NCBI RefSeq assembly: GCF_018687715.1
Contig: NC_056765.1
Location: 14,667,001-14,731,000 of the forward strand
Reading direction: 5' to 3'
DNA length: 64,000 nt
Source: Carya illinoinensis
Lineage: Eukaryota; Streptophyta; Magnoliopsida; Fagales; Juglandaceae
The notes under the pieces were generated by a model. That model was not told the origin of the DNA and ran no database searches. It saw nothing but the letters and a program-made list of their open reading frames with translations. Every line of letters begins with the position of its first letter. The first letter of the stretch is position 1. A program made the position numbers and the translations under genes. Below, one piece after another: positions 23,413 to 35,927 of the stretch.

Positions 23413-25281
23413 TCAAAATAAGGTTGATTGATATGTACTAAGCATATATGGGGTGCTCACCTGTGCATGCACAAATGTGTTTACTAAGTTCCACAATTCA
23501 ATTAATTTGTTCCGCATTCTATTAAACTCTTCCTTTGATATACCATCTTCTTGGCTTGACGTTGGTGGTAAATGTTGACAAGTTTTTCTTGTAGGGGTTG
23601 GCCCAAACCCCAAACCACGCACACATCCAGGCCATTCTGGGCCCATAACTTTCGAATAAACATCATCTGATGCCCAAGTCATGGTTCCTCCAGACCTCAT
23701 TTCTATAGAATTTGTATCCTGTGTTAAAAGTTCCTCCATCTCAACCTATAATAGATAATAAAAAATACACATTATATATCCTTCATCTTTTATAAATCCA
23801 TTAAAATTAAAAAGTAATAAATTTGAAAATAAACATACCACTTTTTTCCTTGTGTCATCATTGTAGTGTGTGTCATCCTTTTTCTTATGGGTTTGGACAA
23901 ACAACTGAGCTCGACTTGACAATGTCCCAGTTGATTTTTTCTACGTCCAGTATTTTAGATTAAACGCATATATCGAAAACAAAGAATTAACAAATATTCA
24001 ACAGTAACTAAATATTAATTAAATAAATACCACATCATGGGTATATCTTGCTAAACTTTTCAATCCTCCGCTGTGAACAAGAACCTAGTTCTTACGAAAC
24101 TCCTTGTTTTTATTACATTTTGACTACAACATCACAAAGATTATGAGAATTATGAAAATAACTATTTGGTTGACTTTATAAATCTTTGACTTTATAAATC
24201 TATAACAGAAATGCATGCATTGTTACCATATATTCTAGATCGAACCAAAGATTGGCTAACTCTGCTAGTTGCTCTAAGTCCACCATATCAGGACTTGCCC
24301 TTGCCACAACTTGTGCTGCAAATGTGTCTTTTTCATTAAGTAATTTTTTCTTCAATTCATGCTTGTAGTCTTTCCATTTCTCCCCAAATCCTTTAGTATC
24401 TATTTTTTTGAATACATCCAATTTGTCATCAGGCCTACCATCAAAATAAATTTACACAAATGAGTGAGTTGCTTTCTAACAAAGTTTTCAAAATATACCT
24501 ATTTAATTAATAATAATATTTTAATATAAAAAATCATACATTTGTAAGACCCCATGCTTCCTCTTTTATGGTTTTAGGCATCGACCTCCAATCTTTGTAA
24601 ATTATTGGAACCAACTTATTACTTTTCGCTATCAGACCACCAAACCTTACCACCTTTGAGTCTTGCTTTTTGATGGGTTGATCAAGATTATTGAGCTCCA
24701 TTTCAATTCGCTCCCCTTCTGGAAGATGCCAAAATGGATTCAGTTACATTGTTAGTATTTTGTAAATCTGCATTCATAGTGAAATAAATAATAAGTAAGG
24801 AAAACAAAAACATACCAACAATGACAACAAAATGATCTCCAATGTTGGAATAGGAGTTGACATTTTCTGCTTCCGAACCAGGTGCCATTGGTACAACTGT
24901 GCATGGCTCGGTCTCTCTACTTATCTCCATATGTGTGGATGGTTGGCCTCCCATTTGCATTTGGCTCAATGTAGAAGGTTGGGTCCCTTGCTATGAAGAT
25001 AATGATAGCTAGGAAGGACAATCTACAGAAGGTGATGGTTGGCCTCCCATTGGGCTCGATGTAGAAGGTTGGGTCCCTTGCTGTAAAGATAATGATGGCT
25101 AGGAAGGACAATCTATAGAAGGTGATGACTCCACCATCCTATCAGCAGAAAGGGGTGATCAACAGAGGGTAACGAATGGGCCGCCGTATCAGATTGGGTC
25201 CCACAATGGACAGCTTGTAGTCTTGTAGATTGTCTTTGCAAGTGTGGTATGGTAGTCTTTGCCTTCTCTTTTGGACCCATT
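23413..25281 (-). pseudogene. CACTA-2 second gene (Ptta/En/Spm ORF1, Transposase_24-like)
   Basis: A minus-strand start at about 25281 reads MGPKEKAKTTIPHLQRQSTR. It is followed by exon-like pieces including GFGEKWKDYKHELKKKL and EQLAELANLWFDLEYM (24420-24200) and, at the end, KVMGPEWPGCVRGLGFGPTP (23739-23413). The last motif is characteristic of the Ptta/En/Spm ORF1 family, thought to supply the TNPA-like DNA-binding partner of the transposase. Introns and decay are mixed, so exact exons are uncertain. A 90-bp tandem duplication lies inside it (24963-25130). Confidence 0.6.
24963..25130. repeat. 90-bp tandem duplication in CACTA-2
   Basis: The block GGCTC(A/G)ATGTAGAAGGTTGG through CTA(C/T)AGAAGGTGATG occurs at 24963 and again at 25053. 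Confidence 0.8.
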
Positions 25282-25528
25282 GTACCTATACAAAAACAAA
25301 TTTACATATATGCAAATCAATAGAGATAATAATATTTGGATCATGATATGAGATAGATTTATGTGATAAGTTCTATTATTTTAAATAGTCTAAATATATA
25401 TTTCTTACTCAACATCTATTGAGGAGTTTTGATCATCATTCCATCTATGTCATTTCGTGTCCACACAATATCGTCAATACCAGGTTCAATAGCTTCATCA
25501 TTGGAAGTGTTAGTACAATATTAGTTGA

Positions 25529-28500
25529 CTAAATATTATCCTCATCGTCGTCAATTGCTTCCTCTTCACCAGTGTCATACACGTCTCTTGGTTTTGTCTT
25601 AACGATAACAACCCAATTTGGGAATCTTTCATCTGCCACATAAAATACTTGAGATACTTGGGAAGATAGAACAAACAGATCATTAGTTATCCGACAACCA
25701 GTGTGTACTAGATGAGAAAAATTTACAAGTGTAAATCCAAACTCATCCTCCTTAAAACCTCTACCCCGAGCAACATCGGCCCAATCACATTTGAATAACA
25801 CATATCGAGACCCATCATAATACATAACCTCGATTATACGTGTTAATTGGTCATACCAAGTAGGGCCATCTTGATCAGTACACACACTAACACCACAATT
25901 CTGAGTTTTCTTCCCAGTTTCGTGATTCCTAGTGCGATATTTTGTGCCATTGATGACAATTCGCTTAAATTCTTTGGCAACTTGCATGGGACCTTTAGAA
26001 TGCATTACGACTTTATGGCCCAATTCACTTCTTCCATTGTCATCCATTTTCATTACCTGAAAGGTTAGATTATTAGCATTGATTAAAATGATGAAAACTA
26101 TCTATAGAGGCATAATAAATTTTGTAATACAATAGTGAATGGGGTGTAATTCATACGTAGTCTTGGAACCAACTACAAAATTGGTCTTCGTGCCTCTTTT
26201 ATAATTCATCATTCGAAAAATGATTCCCATCAACTACATTCCTCATTATTTCCAAGTGCATTCTATATATGTTCACGACATCACAAATGCCTATTATAAT
26301 TACACAAATATGAATGAAATGTAATTTCATTTGTATGTATTAAGCATTGCAACTCACCTGTTGAATGGAGTGAACTCATCAGAGTTGAAGAGAATATAGC
26401 GATGTGCTTGGGTCCACGACGTAAAATTGAGGCAAATGTCAACAACTTTCCCTTTAGAATCATCCGGGTTTCTAGATAGTCTATTGAAAATCATTCGAGC
26501 ATATTCTAAATAACGAGAACAAAACGTTAATAATTCCTCCAGCAAATATCCTTCAGCAATGGAACCTTCTGGTGCAACTTTGTTACGCACATGAAACTTA
26601 AGTCGATGTAGGTACCTACCACATAAATCATTCGATGACTTTTACTATTTTTAAAAAAATATGTTCTTACTTTAATAGATTTATGTGTTTTTAATTCAAT
26701 AACTATAGCATACCTTTCAACGGGATACATCCATCGATAATGAACGGGTCCTCCAAGCTTACATTCTGCAACTAAATGTATGGTCAAGTGCACCATAGCT
26801 GTGAAAAATGATGGCGGAAATATCATTTCTAATTGGCACAATATGTAAGATATTCTAGATTCCAATCGGTTTAAATCGTCGAGCCGCAACGTTTTGGAAC
26901 AAATTTCCCTAAAGAATCCAGATAACTCAATTAATGGTTCTATTACCTTCTTAGGTAATGACCCATGCAATGCAATTGGCAGGAGCTGTTGCATCAATAT
27001 ATGGCAATCATGACTCTTCATGCCCACTGTAGTACAATGTTGAAGCTTAACACAACGTGAAACATTTGAAGAATAACCGTCTGATACTTTTACATTTTGT
27101 ATAACCTTCAACAAGTCTTCTTTCTCTTTGTTACTCATTGTGAAAATAGCTGGAGGCAAATATGTCTTGTCTGCAGCTGTTATAACCGGATGAAGTTGTG
27201 GTCTCAAACCCATCTCTTGTAAGTCAAGGCGTGTCTTTATGCCATCCTTTGATTTTGCATCAATATTTAACAGTGTGCCAACAAAATTATCCACCACATT
27301 TTTTTCATTGTGCATCACATCAAGATTATGACGCAATAAATTATCTTTCCAGTAAGGCAAACTAAAGAAAATACTACGTTTCTTCCATGAGTGTTCCTTA
27401 ACATTAGTTGACCCCACAACTCTTTTTCTTTTATGATTTGTTCAATCATTGCAATTTAAATCATCTAATTGTTCCAAAATTTCATCAGTTGTTGGCATAG
27501 TAGGTGAAGGATCAATTTCTCGTGTGCCATCAAATGTTTTTGCCATCATTCTCCACCTATGATCACTTGGCAAGAATCGTCTATGCCCCATATAGGAAAA
27601 CGTTTTTCCATGTTTCAGCCATCTAGATCGTGTGTTACCCATACAACAAGGACAAGCTAAACGACCTTTCATACTCCACCCAAACAAATCACCATACGCA
27701 GGAAAATCATTTATAGTCCACATTAAAGCCGCGAGCATTGTAAAGATCTATCTGGAGCAAACATCATAGGTTGGTGCTCCAACCTCCCATAATTCCTTCA
27801 ATTCTGATATTAGAGGCTCTAAGTATACATCTATATTCATTGAAGCTGATGACGGTCCTGGTATAATCAACGATAGCATGAAACTTGATCGTTTCATACA
27901 CATCCAATGAGGTAAATTGTAAGGTACCAACATAATAGGCCAGGTACTATAGGTAATATTCATGTTATCGAAAGGATTAAAGCCATCTGTAGATAAACCA
28001 AGCCTAACCTTGCGGGGGTCAGAGGCAAAATCATCATGTTGTAAATCAAATGTCTTCCAAGCCATGCCATCTGCTGGATGCCTTAGTACCCCATCGTTTG
28101 TGCAGCATATAACATGCCATTTCATTTGTGAAAAGTCTTTGATGACATAAAAAGCCTTTGCAACCTTGTTTTTAATGGAATCTACCGTAATATTTTCGCT
28201 GGACTTCTTTTACCTTTTTTAGACCTATCATCCATTGACTCTTTTTGCTTCCATTTTGACGCTCCGCATACCACGCATGTTTCCAAATTCTCATTTTCCT
28301 TCCAAAATAACATACAACCATTGGGACATACTAAGATCTTCTCGTATCCAAGACCTAACTCATTCATGTACTTCTTCACCTCGTACGTATTATTAGGTAA
28401 TGATGCTCTTGACGGGAGCAACTCATTCACAAATTCAAGCAGTTCTGTGAATATACTATTACTCAATCCACCCAAACACTTCATATTCCAGAGACGTACG

Positions 28501-28962
28501 ATAGCACTAAACTTAATATGTTTTGTCCACCCTTCATATAATGGTTCATCAGCATCTTTCAACATATTGTAAAATTTATTAACTCTTTAGCTAGAACCTT
28601 GTCCATTTTCATTTTGCACTCCAGCTTCTCCAGCATCCACACCTATTTCAGGATCAAACATAGGGAAAACATCATGTAACATGGTTGTCATCCCACTAGA
28701 GCCTTCAGTAGCATTTGTAAGATGCCTCCCCTTTTCTCTCCCCATGAGCATGCCAAATGGTGTAACCTTGAGAAATTCCATAGCTAATCAAATAATCATA
28801 TACCATGTTGGGCATGAACATCTTACGTAATCCACATTTTCTACATGGGCAACAAATCGGTGAATTAGTAGCATAATTCTCGCATGTAAACTTCAAAAAC
28901 TCCTTGACACCATCGACATTCTCTTTTGTATGTCGAGGTTTTTTCATCCAACTTTTGTTCAT
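25529..28962 (-). pseudogene. tnp2: CACTA-2 TNP2-like transposase, with stops and frame changes
   Basis: The domain order matches plant TNP2 transposases. The transposase-associated domain, MNKSWMKKPRHTKENVDGVK with CPCRKC, is at 28962-28705. An N-terminal region with ILVCPNGCMLFWKENE and CVVCGASKW is at 28565-28182. The Transposase_21 core, DPRKVRLGLSTDGFNPF and TINDFPAYGDLFGWS, is at 28125-27442. A DUF4218 region with HNLDVMHNEKNVVDN and FFTAMVHLTIHL is at 27417-26527. A C-terminal DUF4216 region with KCDWADVARG and QVFYVADER is at 26053-25529. In-frame stops lie near 27748 (TAG), 27442 (TGA) and 28587 (TAG), and the frame changes between the first two pieces. TNP2 binds the element ends and cuts them; this copy is inactive as read. 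Confidence 0.9.
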
Positions 28963-28975
28963 AGTTTAACTATAT

Positions 28976-29535
28976 TTTAAATGTCAAAACATAATTGAAT
29001 GAGAATGCAAGATCATTAATAACTTAAAACATAGTAAAGAAAATAATTTTGAACTTTGAAAAGTGAAGCAAAATAAAGCATAAATTTGCATATAACCATA
29101 AGCATAAAATAAAATATAAAAACTAAATTTGCATAAATATTGTTGGATTTATGTGCCAACTCCAAATTGACAATCAAGATATTATAACTCTATATTATTT
29201 TTCTAACAAGGCAAACTACCAAGTAAACCATTATTTTTTGTCTCAGGCATATGCTTCTTGGACCCAATTAACTTTAACAAAATAAACCTCTCCTCTTTCC
29301 ATTACACCTCCCTAACTCCCCACAATCACTACATAATTTTGGTAGAAAAAGAAGAAAAAAAAACCAACAAAATAAACTCTACAAAAACAAATTAATATAA
29401 TTTAAATAACCCCCCAAAAAGGACAATGACGGAGTAATATTCCAAGTTTCCAACAGGTTTGATCTCAAGTCAAAGGTCTAAGTTCCGTGTGGCTAGCTGC
29501 TACATTTGGGTCATCGAAAACCACTATCACACATT
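28976..29535. other. Upstream region of the CACTA-2 transposase, nothing coding
   Basis: AT-rich DNA with no open frame of note. It should contain the transposase promoter, but I cannot point to a defined core element. Confidence 0.4.
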
Positions 29536-29547
29536 TTTTGAGATAAG

Positions 29548-29645
29548 CTGCATGTTAGTTTGAAACTAACATTATCATGTTAGTGTGAAACTAACATCTT
29601 TTGAAAACACCACAAACATTATCATGTTAGTGTGAAACTAACATC
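29548..29645. repeat. Three copies of a 21-bp palindrome
   Basis: ATGTTAGTTTGAAACTAACAT (arms of 10 around one base) occurs near 29550. Two copies with one change in the arm (GTG for TTT) occur near 29577 and 29623. They lie about 0.6 kb upstream of the transposase start of CACTA-2. They look like protein-binding sites or small hairpins. Confidence 0.75.
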
Positions 29646-29699
29646 AATTTACAAACCCGGTAATATGATTTATTAAGCTGTAAATATATTTAGCACACT

Positions 29700-31180
29700 A
29701 AACTACGTCAACTTATAAATTTAATTTCATAAAAGTTTTTGTGGGTATAACGTTTCTATGTAGTGCATAAACACAAGAGGCATAACAATTTTAATAGAGG
29801 TCAAAGGGATTTATCTTGGTTGTACATGCAACATTTTGAGTTTTTTTTTTTTTTGGCTACATTCTTCGATCCTATCTCCAATATAAACTATGATCAGTCT
29901 TGACCGTACATATAGTATTTGATGCAAAAATATCATAATAGCCCAAGCATGGAGAAGAAAATGAAAAGAAAAGAAAATCCAGAAATAGCACGTGAAAAAC
30001 CATAACTGAAAGTTAATTGTAGGAGTTAGATAACCAACATACGAGAGCTTTTGATGGGGAAAAAGTTGGAGAGGAAGTCGGTTTGCACTACTATGGACTG
30101 CTCTATTTTGAGGGTGCAAAACAGAGGATGTTTGCCTCGATTAGTCTAGCCCCTATTCAGGATCAAACTAGAAATAAGAGGTCAACGTTCTGTGGTTGCA
30201 TAGTACCTTGACTGCTACAATGTAAAACAGAAGCAGAAGTAAAATCAAAGCAAAATCTACATTGATTTGTTGACTGCTACAATGTAAAATCGAAGCAATG
30301 ATCACTCAGGACCGTAGAACATAAAACAAAAGTAATGATCACTGAGGCCCGTAAATGTTCTATGGTTTTTTTCCCAAACACTTTATACAACGTAAATGTT
30401 CTATGGTTTTTTTCCCAAACACTCCATACAACGTAAACATTCTATGGTTTTTTTCCTAGACTGCTATAACGTAAACATTCTATGGGCCTGAGTGATTATT
30501 GTTTCAATTTTACAATCAAAACATCAGAATAGAGGCATAGTTTTAAAGGCAAAAGGGTAGGAGCAAGAACTCAACAAACGATTGGCTATGGTTCAAACAC
30601 AAACGGCTAGAACTCAAGAAACCAAGCATGGTTCAAACTAGGTACTTACGTGTTTGGTTTGAAGCCGCAACGTTGTTCTCTGGCAATATCTGCACAACTT
30701 CTGGCGGCGGCATTAAACGTGGCTATCGGTTTGCACTGCTATGGAGTGCTCTGTTTTGAGATTGCAAAACAGAGGATGTTTTGTGAGAAAGTGAAGGGAC
30801 GTTGCCTACGTTTATGAGATGCTATGTGGAGGAGGCGATGGTTTGATCAGGGGAAAGTGAAGGGACGTAGATCTGTGGATGCATTGCTATGTGGGAAACG
30901 TAATGGACGATATGTCGGCGCACTAAACATTCGGCAACAACTTTTTCTTCTGATTACTAAACATTCAGCAACCCTATTTCTATTAATGGGGAAGATAAAA
31001 TGGCATCTTATACTCACATGTTTTATCACATATATAATATAATGTTTGTATAATATATATATAGATAATATAATGTAATGCATATACATAAAATTATAAT
31101 ATATGTTTGTATCCATATATATATGTGTGTGTGTATACACACACGTAATGCATATACATATATATAAATAGAAGTATATA
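29700..31180. repeat. Noncoding segment with several local duplications
   Basis: A phrase with CGGTTTGCACTACTATGG ... GCAAAACAGAGGATGTT at about 30078-30132 recurs at about 30726-30780. A 43-bp unit, GTAAATGTTCTATGG followed by TTTTTTTCCCAAACACT, is repeated three to four times at 30350-30490. GAAAGTGAAGGGACGT is duplicated at about 30787 and 30853. An alternating GTGTGTATACACAC tract lies near 31128-31146. No gene was found. Confidence 0.65.
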
Positions 31181-34110
31181 CTTTTTTTTTTTCTAAAGGA
31201 ACAAGTAGGAACCAACAGGCCCTACATATTTCATTAACAATCAATCATTCATTACAATATTTTTCCTTCAACACAGAATTTTTAATCTGTAGAGGACCCT
31301 CCTCAATCCATACAGTTTCATCACTACAATCAAGAGTCAATTTGGCCAATGTGTGAGCTACATTGTTAGCTTCCCTATGAGTAAACTTTACAGACCATTT
31401 CCCATCATTACTAAGCATTTTCCTGGTATCTTCAATGATAACACTATAATCTAGACTCACTTCACATCCACTATTAGTAGCATTAACCACAACTAGAGAA
31501 TCACCTTCAAAAACTGCACTTGAACAGCCTAGCTCTAAGCAAAAGAACATAGCCCTTCTCAAAGCATATGCCTCAGCACAAGCAGGTTTCAACAAATTAT
31601 TCATTCTTAAGCACATACAAGCAAGAATTTCCCCTTCTGAATCTCTAACTATAACCCCAATTCCCACCCTTTTATTAGTAGCATCAATGGCAGCATCCCA
31701 ATTAAATTTACAGACCAATGCATCAGGCTTCTTCCATCTAGCCATAATTCTGTTAGACTGAGTAGGCATAAAACCAGAATTGGCTTCTCTGAAATCTGCA
31801 AAATTCTATTGAGCAGCACTAATTAAAGCTGTCGGATCTTCAAACTTCTTTTCAAAAATAACAGCATTTCTTCTCAACCATATTCTCCTCAAAGTGCAGG
31901 CCACCAAACCAACCTTCTCCTCCTCCAAACAATAGTTCAGCTGCTTCCAAAGCTCCATGAAATCCACCACTGAGCTTGCCCATTTATGAACAGGACTGTT
32001 ATTTTCTGCCCACACATCTGATGCCGATGGACAACCCCACAAAGCATATATAGTTGACTCCTCTTCCCTCTCACACACTGGGCATAAGCTATTTTCAATT
32101 ATTTTCTTCTTGGCCAAGTTCATTCTGGTGGGAAGTAAATCATGACAAGCCTTCCATATAAACTGTTTTACCACTCCCTGCACTTTCAGCTTCCAAATTG
32201 ATTTCCAACCAAACTCATTTTCTAGCACATTTGAACTTTCCCCCTTCTCAGCTATCAGTCTCGAATGCTCAAGATGATAGGCACTCCTCACAGAAAAAAG
32301 ACCATTCTGTGAGTAGCCCCATTTCATTCTATCCTCAGACCCCAACCTGCTAAGAGGAATACTACAGATGGCTTCAGCATCTTTTTCACTGAAAATTTCA
32401 GAAATCCACTCTGTCTTCCAATGACCTGTACTCTCATCAATAAGTTGGTTAACACAAGCATCTTCAGCTAGAATTTTGACAGAAGAAGACACCATATGAG
32501 AAGAGGATGATGGAATCCATTTATCCTTCCAAACCTTAATATTATTACCCCTCCCAACTTGCCAAACCAGACCAGTTTTAATCAAACCCAAAGAAGACCA
32601 AAGACTCCTCCATATCATGGAAGGACTATGACCCAATCTAGCTTCCAGCAAGTTCCCCCTCTTGAAATATTTCTCCTTCATAACCCTTGCAACCAAAGAA
32701 GAAGGATTATTCAACATCCTCCAAACTTGTTTGGCCAACATAGCTTTGTTAAAGCTTTCAAACTCCCTAAAACCCAATCCTCCTCTTTTCTTTGATTCCC
32801 CCATCTTTGACCAACTCCTCCAATGGATTCTTTTATCATTTTGCATATGCCCCCACCAGAATCTGGCCATAATTGCAGCAATTTCTTTACACAGTCTCCT
32901 TGGAAGCATAAAAACACTCATTGCATATGTTGGGATAGCTTGGGCAACAGCTTTCAATAAAATTTCCTTCCCTGCCTGTGAAAGAAATGTATTCTTCCAA
33001 TTATTCACCTTGTGCCATACTCTTTCCTTTAAACTCTTAAAGGTATTATACCTTGATCTACCTACAATAGAGGGAAGACCAAGGTATTTTCCAAAATTGC
33101 CACATGTAGCAACTCCTGCAACTTGTTGAATCTGTCTTCTCACTGTCATTGGTGTGTTGGAGCTAAAAAATATTGTAGTTTTCTGTCTATTTAGACTCTG
33201 TCCTGAGGCCCTCTCATACGTGATAAGAAGATCTTGAATTTTAAACCACTCAGACAGCTTAGCCCTCCCAAATATGACAGAATCATCAGCAAAGAGTAAA
33301 TGATTTACTCTTATACCTCCTCTGGTAACTGCAACACCACATATATCACCCCTCCTTTCAGCCATGTCAACAAGAGAACTTAGGCCTTCAGCACAAAGGA
33401 TAAACAAATATGGGGAAATGGGGTCTCCTTGGCGTATTCCCCTAGAAGGCTTAATAGTACAACCTGGCTGCCCATTAATCAGAACAGAATATGTTACAGA
33501 AGTAACACACACCATCACCAATTTAATCCACCTTTCACCAAAGCCAAGCTTTCTCATAATGGCCTCCAAAAAGCCCCACTCAATTCTGTCATATGCCTTT
33601 GAAATATCCAGCTTCAATGCCATGCTACCAACCCTTCCTTTTTGCCTTGTCTTCATAGTATGCAAAGCCTCATATGCCACCATTACATTATCAGTAATTA
33701 ATCTCCCAGGGAGGAAGGCACTCTGATTTTTTGAAATAATCTCTGGCAGCACTTTCTTTAACCTATTAGCTAGGACTTTTGACACTAATTTATACAAGAC
33801 ATTACATAGGCTTATAGGCCGAAAGTCACTAGCTACAACAGGTTTTTCAACTTTGGGAATTAAAGCTATATGAGTAAAATTAATAGACCCATCCAACCCA
33901 GCTTTTCCATTCAAAAAAGATAAAACAGCAAGGCATACCTCATCTCCAATAGTACTCCAGTAATTCTGAAAGAAGCATGCTCCAAAGCCATCTGGCCCAG
34001 GAGATTTCAAAGGGCCCATATCTTTAAGTGCTGCCACAACCTCTAGCTTGGTAAATTCCTTCTGCAACTCTTCATTCATGGACGTTAATGAAGCCCCAAC
34101 ATAAATATCA
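31181..34110 (-). mobile_element. 5'-truncated LINE (L1-type with RNase H)
   Basis: The minus-strand element has its 3' poly-A as a T run at about 31181-31193 and its truncated 5' end near 34110, where coding sequence (IYVGASLTS before the first Met) stops at a second T tract. It lacks ORF1 and the endonuclease. A target duplication was not identified. Confidence 0.85.
31245..34079 (-). pseudogene. LINE ORF2: reverse transcriptase, zf-RVT and RNase H, one stop
   Basis: The first piece (34079-31806, 757 codons, uninterrupted) has GPLKSPGPDGF, FRPISLCNVLYKLVSKVLA, LDISKAYDRIEW, GIRQGDPISPYLF and the catalytic FADDSVIFG of a non-LTR RT. A zf-RVT region with VVKQFIWKACHDLLPTR and LCPVCEREEE follows. 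A single TAG at 31806-31808 precedes an in-frame RNase H (31769-31245) with FNWDAAIDATNKRVGIG and EAYALRRAMFF. The RT is unusually well preserved for a truncated element. It is related to, but distinct from, the LINE at 54004-59783. Confidence 0.93.
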
Positions 34111-34111
34111 C

Positions 34112-35720
34112 TTCTTTTTTTTTTTTTTTTATGGGATGCAGAGCATCTGGTTTTATATTTCTACATGAGATAATGAAATGCCTTATAGAATTATTACCCA
34201 TTGTAGGTTGCGCCATACAGGTCCGGAGTGGCCTGCACTGCCATGAAATGTTTTTAGTGTGAAGCCGCAAAAGCTCTGTCACCGCTCCAATGAAACCCAA
34301 CCGTTTCTATCACTGTGTGTTTGTTTTTGGGATGTAGAGTATATGGTTTTATATTATTATATGAGAGAATGAAATGCCTTATAGAATTATTACCCATTGT
34401 AGGTTGCACCATACAGGTCCGGAGCAGTCTGCACTGTCAGCTTGCTCATAAACAATTGGCTATTGTAGATCCGGCTTAATTAGGAGATGCTCTTGGCCCT
34501 TCATCTGAGGTTAGTATATATAAACCCATCATCTAACGTATCAGAGTTTAAGGTTTTTGTCATGATTTTGTTATATAATTAATGGGAATGGATAACAGTG
34601 AAAAAATATGTAGTGGATTTAAACTTGTCGATATGTGAAGCTCGGATCTTAAACAGTTTGTAAGACTCCTCTTTTTAGACCATTTGAGTCTTAAGTTTTG
34701 TCTTTGAAATTTGCACAAACTGACATAAGCCATATGACCAAAGTGTGTGGTCACTTTGGTACTGACCCTGCCATGAAATTTTTTTAGTGTTACAAAATAA
34801 AAGCTCTGTCACCGCTCCAATGAAGCCCCACCGTTTCTATCATTGCTTTTTTATTTTTCAGATGCAAAGTATATGGTTTTATATTTTTGTTGAGGTATTG
34901 TACCATCTTTATGCTGGGGAATTTTCTCAACTGCTGTGTCTTGGTCTTGTGGTTGTTGTGCAATGAGGTCAGCGCCTTGTAGGGTTAAACTCGATTGAAG
35001 AGCATTGTCAGTTTCAGAGTTTTGGGGAATTTGACGTGAAAAATTGGGACCATTTGGAGAAAAATTGTATTTAGTTGATGGACTATTATGGAGATGTGAG
35101 CCTTGAGTCAGAGTGACGGTAGAATTAGAAGAAGGGAAGAGGTAATTGCCAAAATAGTTAGGGTGATACTGAGGTCTGACGGTAATATATATCACCATGT
35201 TGAGGAGGGAATGGGACTGCTGGAACCGCAGAAGAATAGTTTGGCAAGAAATGGACACCAGGAGGAAGTGGTTGGTCTTGGGAATTATCCATAGTCGATG
35301 CTTATTTGGCCAGAATTTCTACAATAAAACGAATAAGAAGAGGCAAATGGGATAAAATGTAAACGAAGTAGATTAGACTTAAAATCCCAACTCTTCTTCA
35401 CCTGCATCACAATTTTACTAAAATGTAAGCATTTAGTGACTAAAGATTAACTAGTCAATAGATTTGAAGAAAAAGCTCCCCGAATGTAAATCACAACATT
35501 ACAACAAAAAAATCAAGCATTTATTTAAAAAAGCATTTGAAACATTCAAACATTCAGTAGAATCTCAAGGAGCAAAAAACAAATTAGCACAAATATGACA
35601 TCAAATGGTTCAACAGTCAAGTATATAAATATGGAAACAAGTAACTAACTAACTAGCAAACAAATCGTCGTAGTTTTGAAAATGCATAATATTTTTGGGA
35701 TGCAGAGTATATGTGGCATT
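34112..35720. repeat. Interrupted ~198-bp repeat array with A-rich junctions
   Basis: A unit starting GGGATGCAGAGCATCTGG, containing TTACCCATTGTAGGTTG and GCTCTGTCACCGCTCCAATG, begins at about 34132. It begins again at 34330, 34858 (partial) and 35698 (partial). The second unit is split by about 325 unrelated bases (34437-34762), and the third is broken by a coding-like fragment (34880-35292). On the minus strand units end CTGCATCCCA(T) followed by A runs, reminiscent of short retroposons. Identity of the family is unknown. Confidence 0.6.
34880..35292 (-). pseudogene. Unidentified Gln/Pro/Asn-rich coding fragment
   Basis: On the minus strand an ATG at 35292 begins MDNSQDQPLPPGVHFLPNYS. After one frame change near 35170 the sequence continues as NYFGNYLFPSSNSTVTLTQG and then a Gln-rich stretch (IAQQPQDQDTAVEKIPQ). 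It looks like the N-terminus of a host protein rather than transposon coding sequence. It is flanked by units of the 198-bp repeat. I do not recognise the family. Confidence 0.35.
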
Positions 35721-35927
35721 CATAGATCAACGCCAAACTTCTTGATCCAACCTTGCTTTCTACACATAATTTTGATGTTGATCATTTAATGCAGAATAAT
35801 TATTTGTTCTTTTTGAGTATAGACATGGAAATTATTTACTTGTAATTGTTTGTTGTTTTCATTTTCATGATTTTCTTTATCACTTTATTCTGTCGTTTGA
35901 GAAAAAATTTGATCTGCTATTTTTCAG

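Larger units (their letters stand above)
22216..28975 (-). mobile_element. CACTA-2: CACTA element with decayed transposase genes (right end not located)
   Basis: The 3' end is at 22216-22221 (AACTAC, first base changed from C) followed by AAAAAAATG and about 640 bp of subterminal GGCGTTT repeats homologous to the CACTA-1 right end. Reading leftward from 28962 are a TNP2-like transposase (to 25529) and a second gene (25281-23413). This order and the shared end show the element is inverted relative to CACTA-1. The 5' end must lie right of 28962. I found no convincing GTAGTG end with matching flank before 36675, so the element is probably rearranged or much longer than 6.8 kb, interrupted by the LINE at 31181. 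Confidence 0.8.

Noticed and set aside
29756..29765. TATGTAGTG as the right end of CACTA-2
   Set aside because: Only six to seven terminal bases match and the 3-bp flank (cat) does not match agt at the left end.
32559..33726. Plus-strand frames of up to 155 codons
   Set aside because: Antisense shadows of the LINE reverse transcriptase.
34600..34616. AAAAAATATGTAGTG as the right end of CACTA-2
   Set aside because: No subterminal repeats next to it and the flank does not match; it lies in a piece interrupting a repeat unit.
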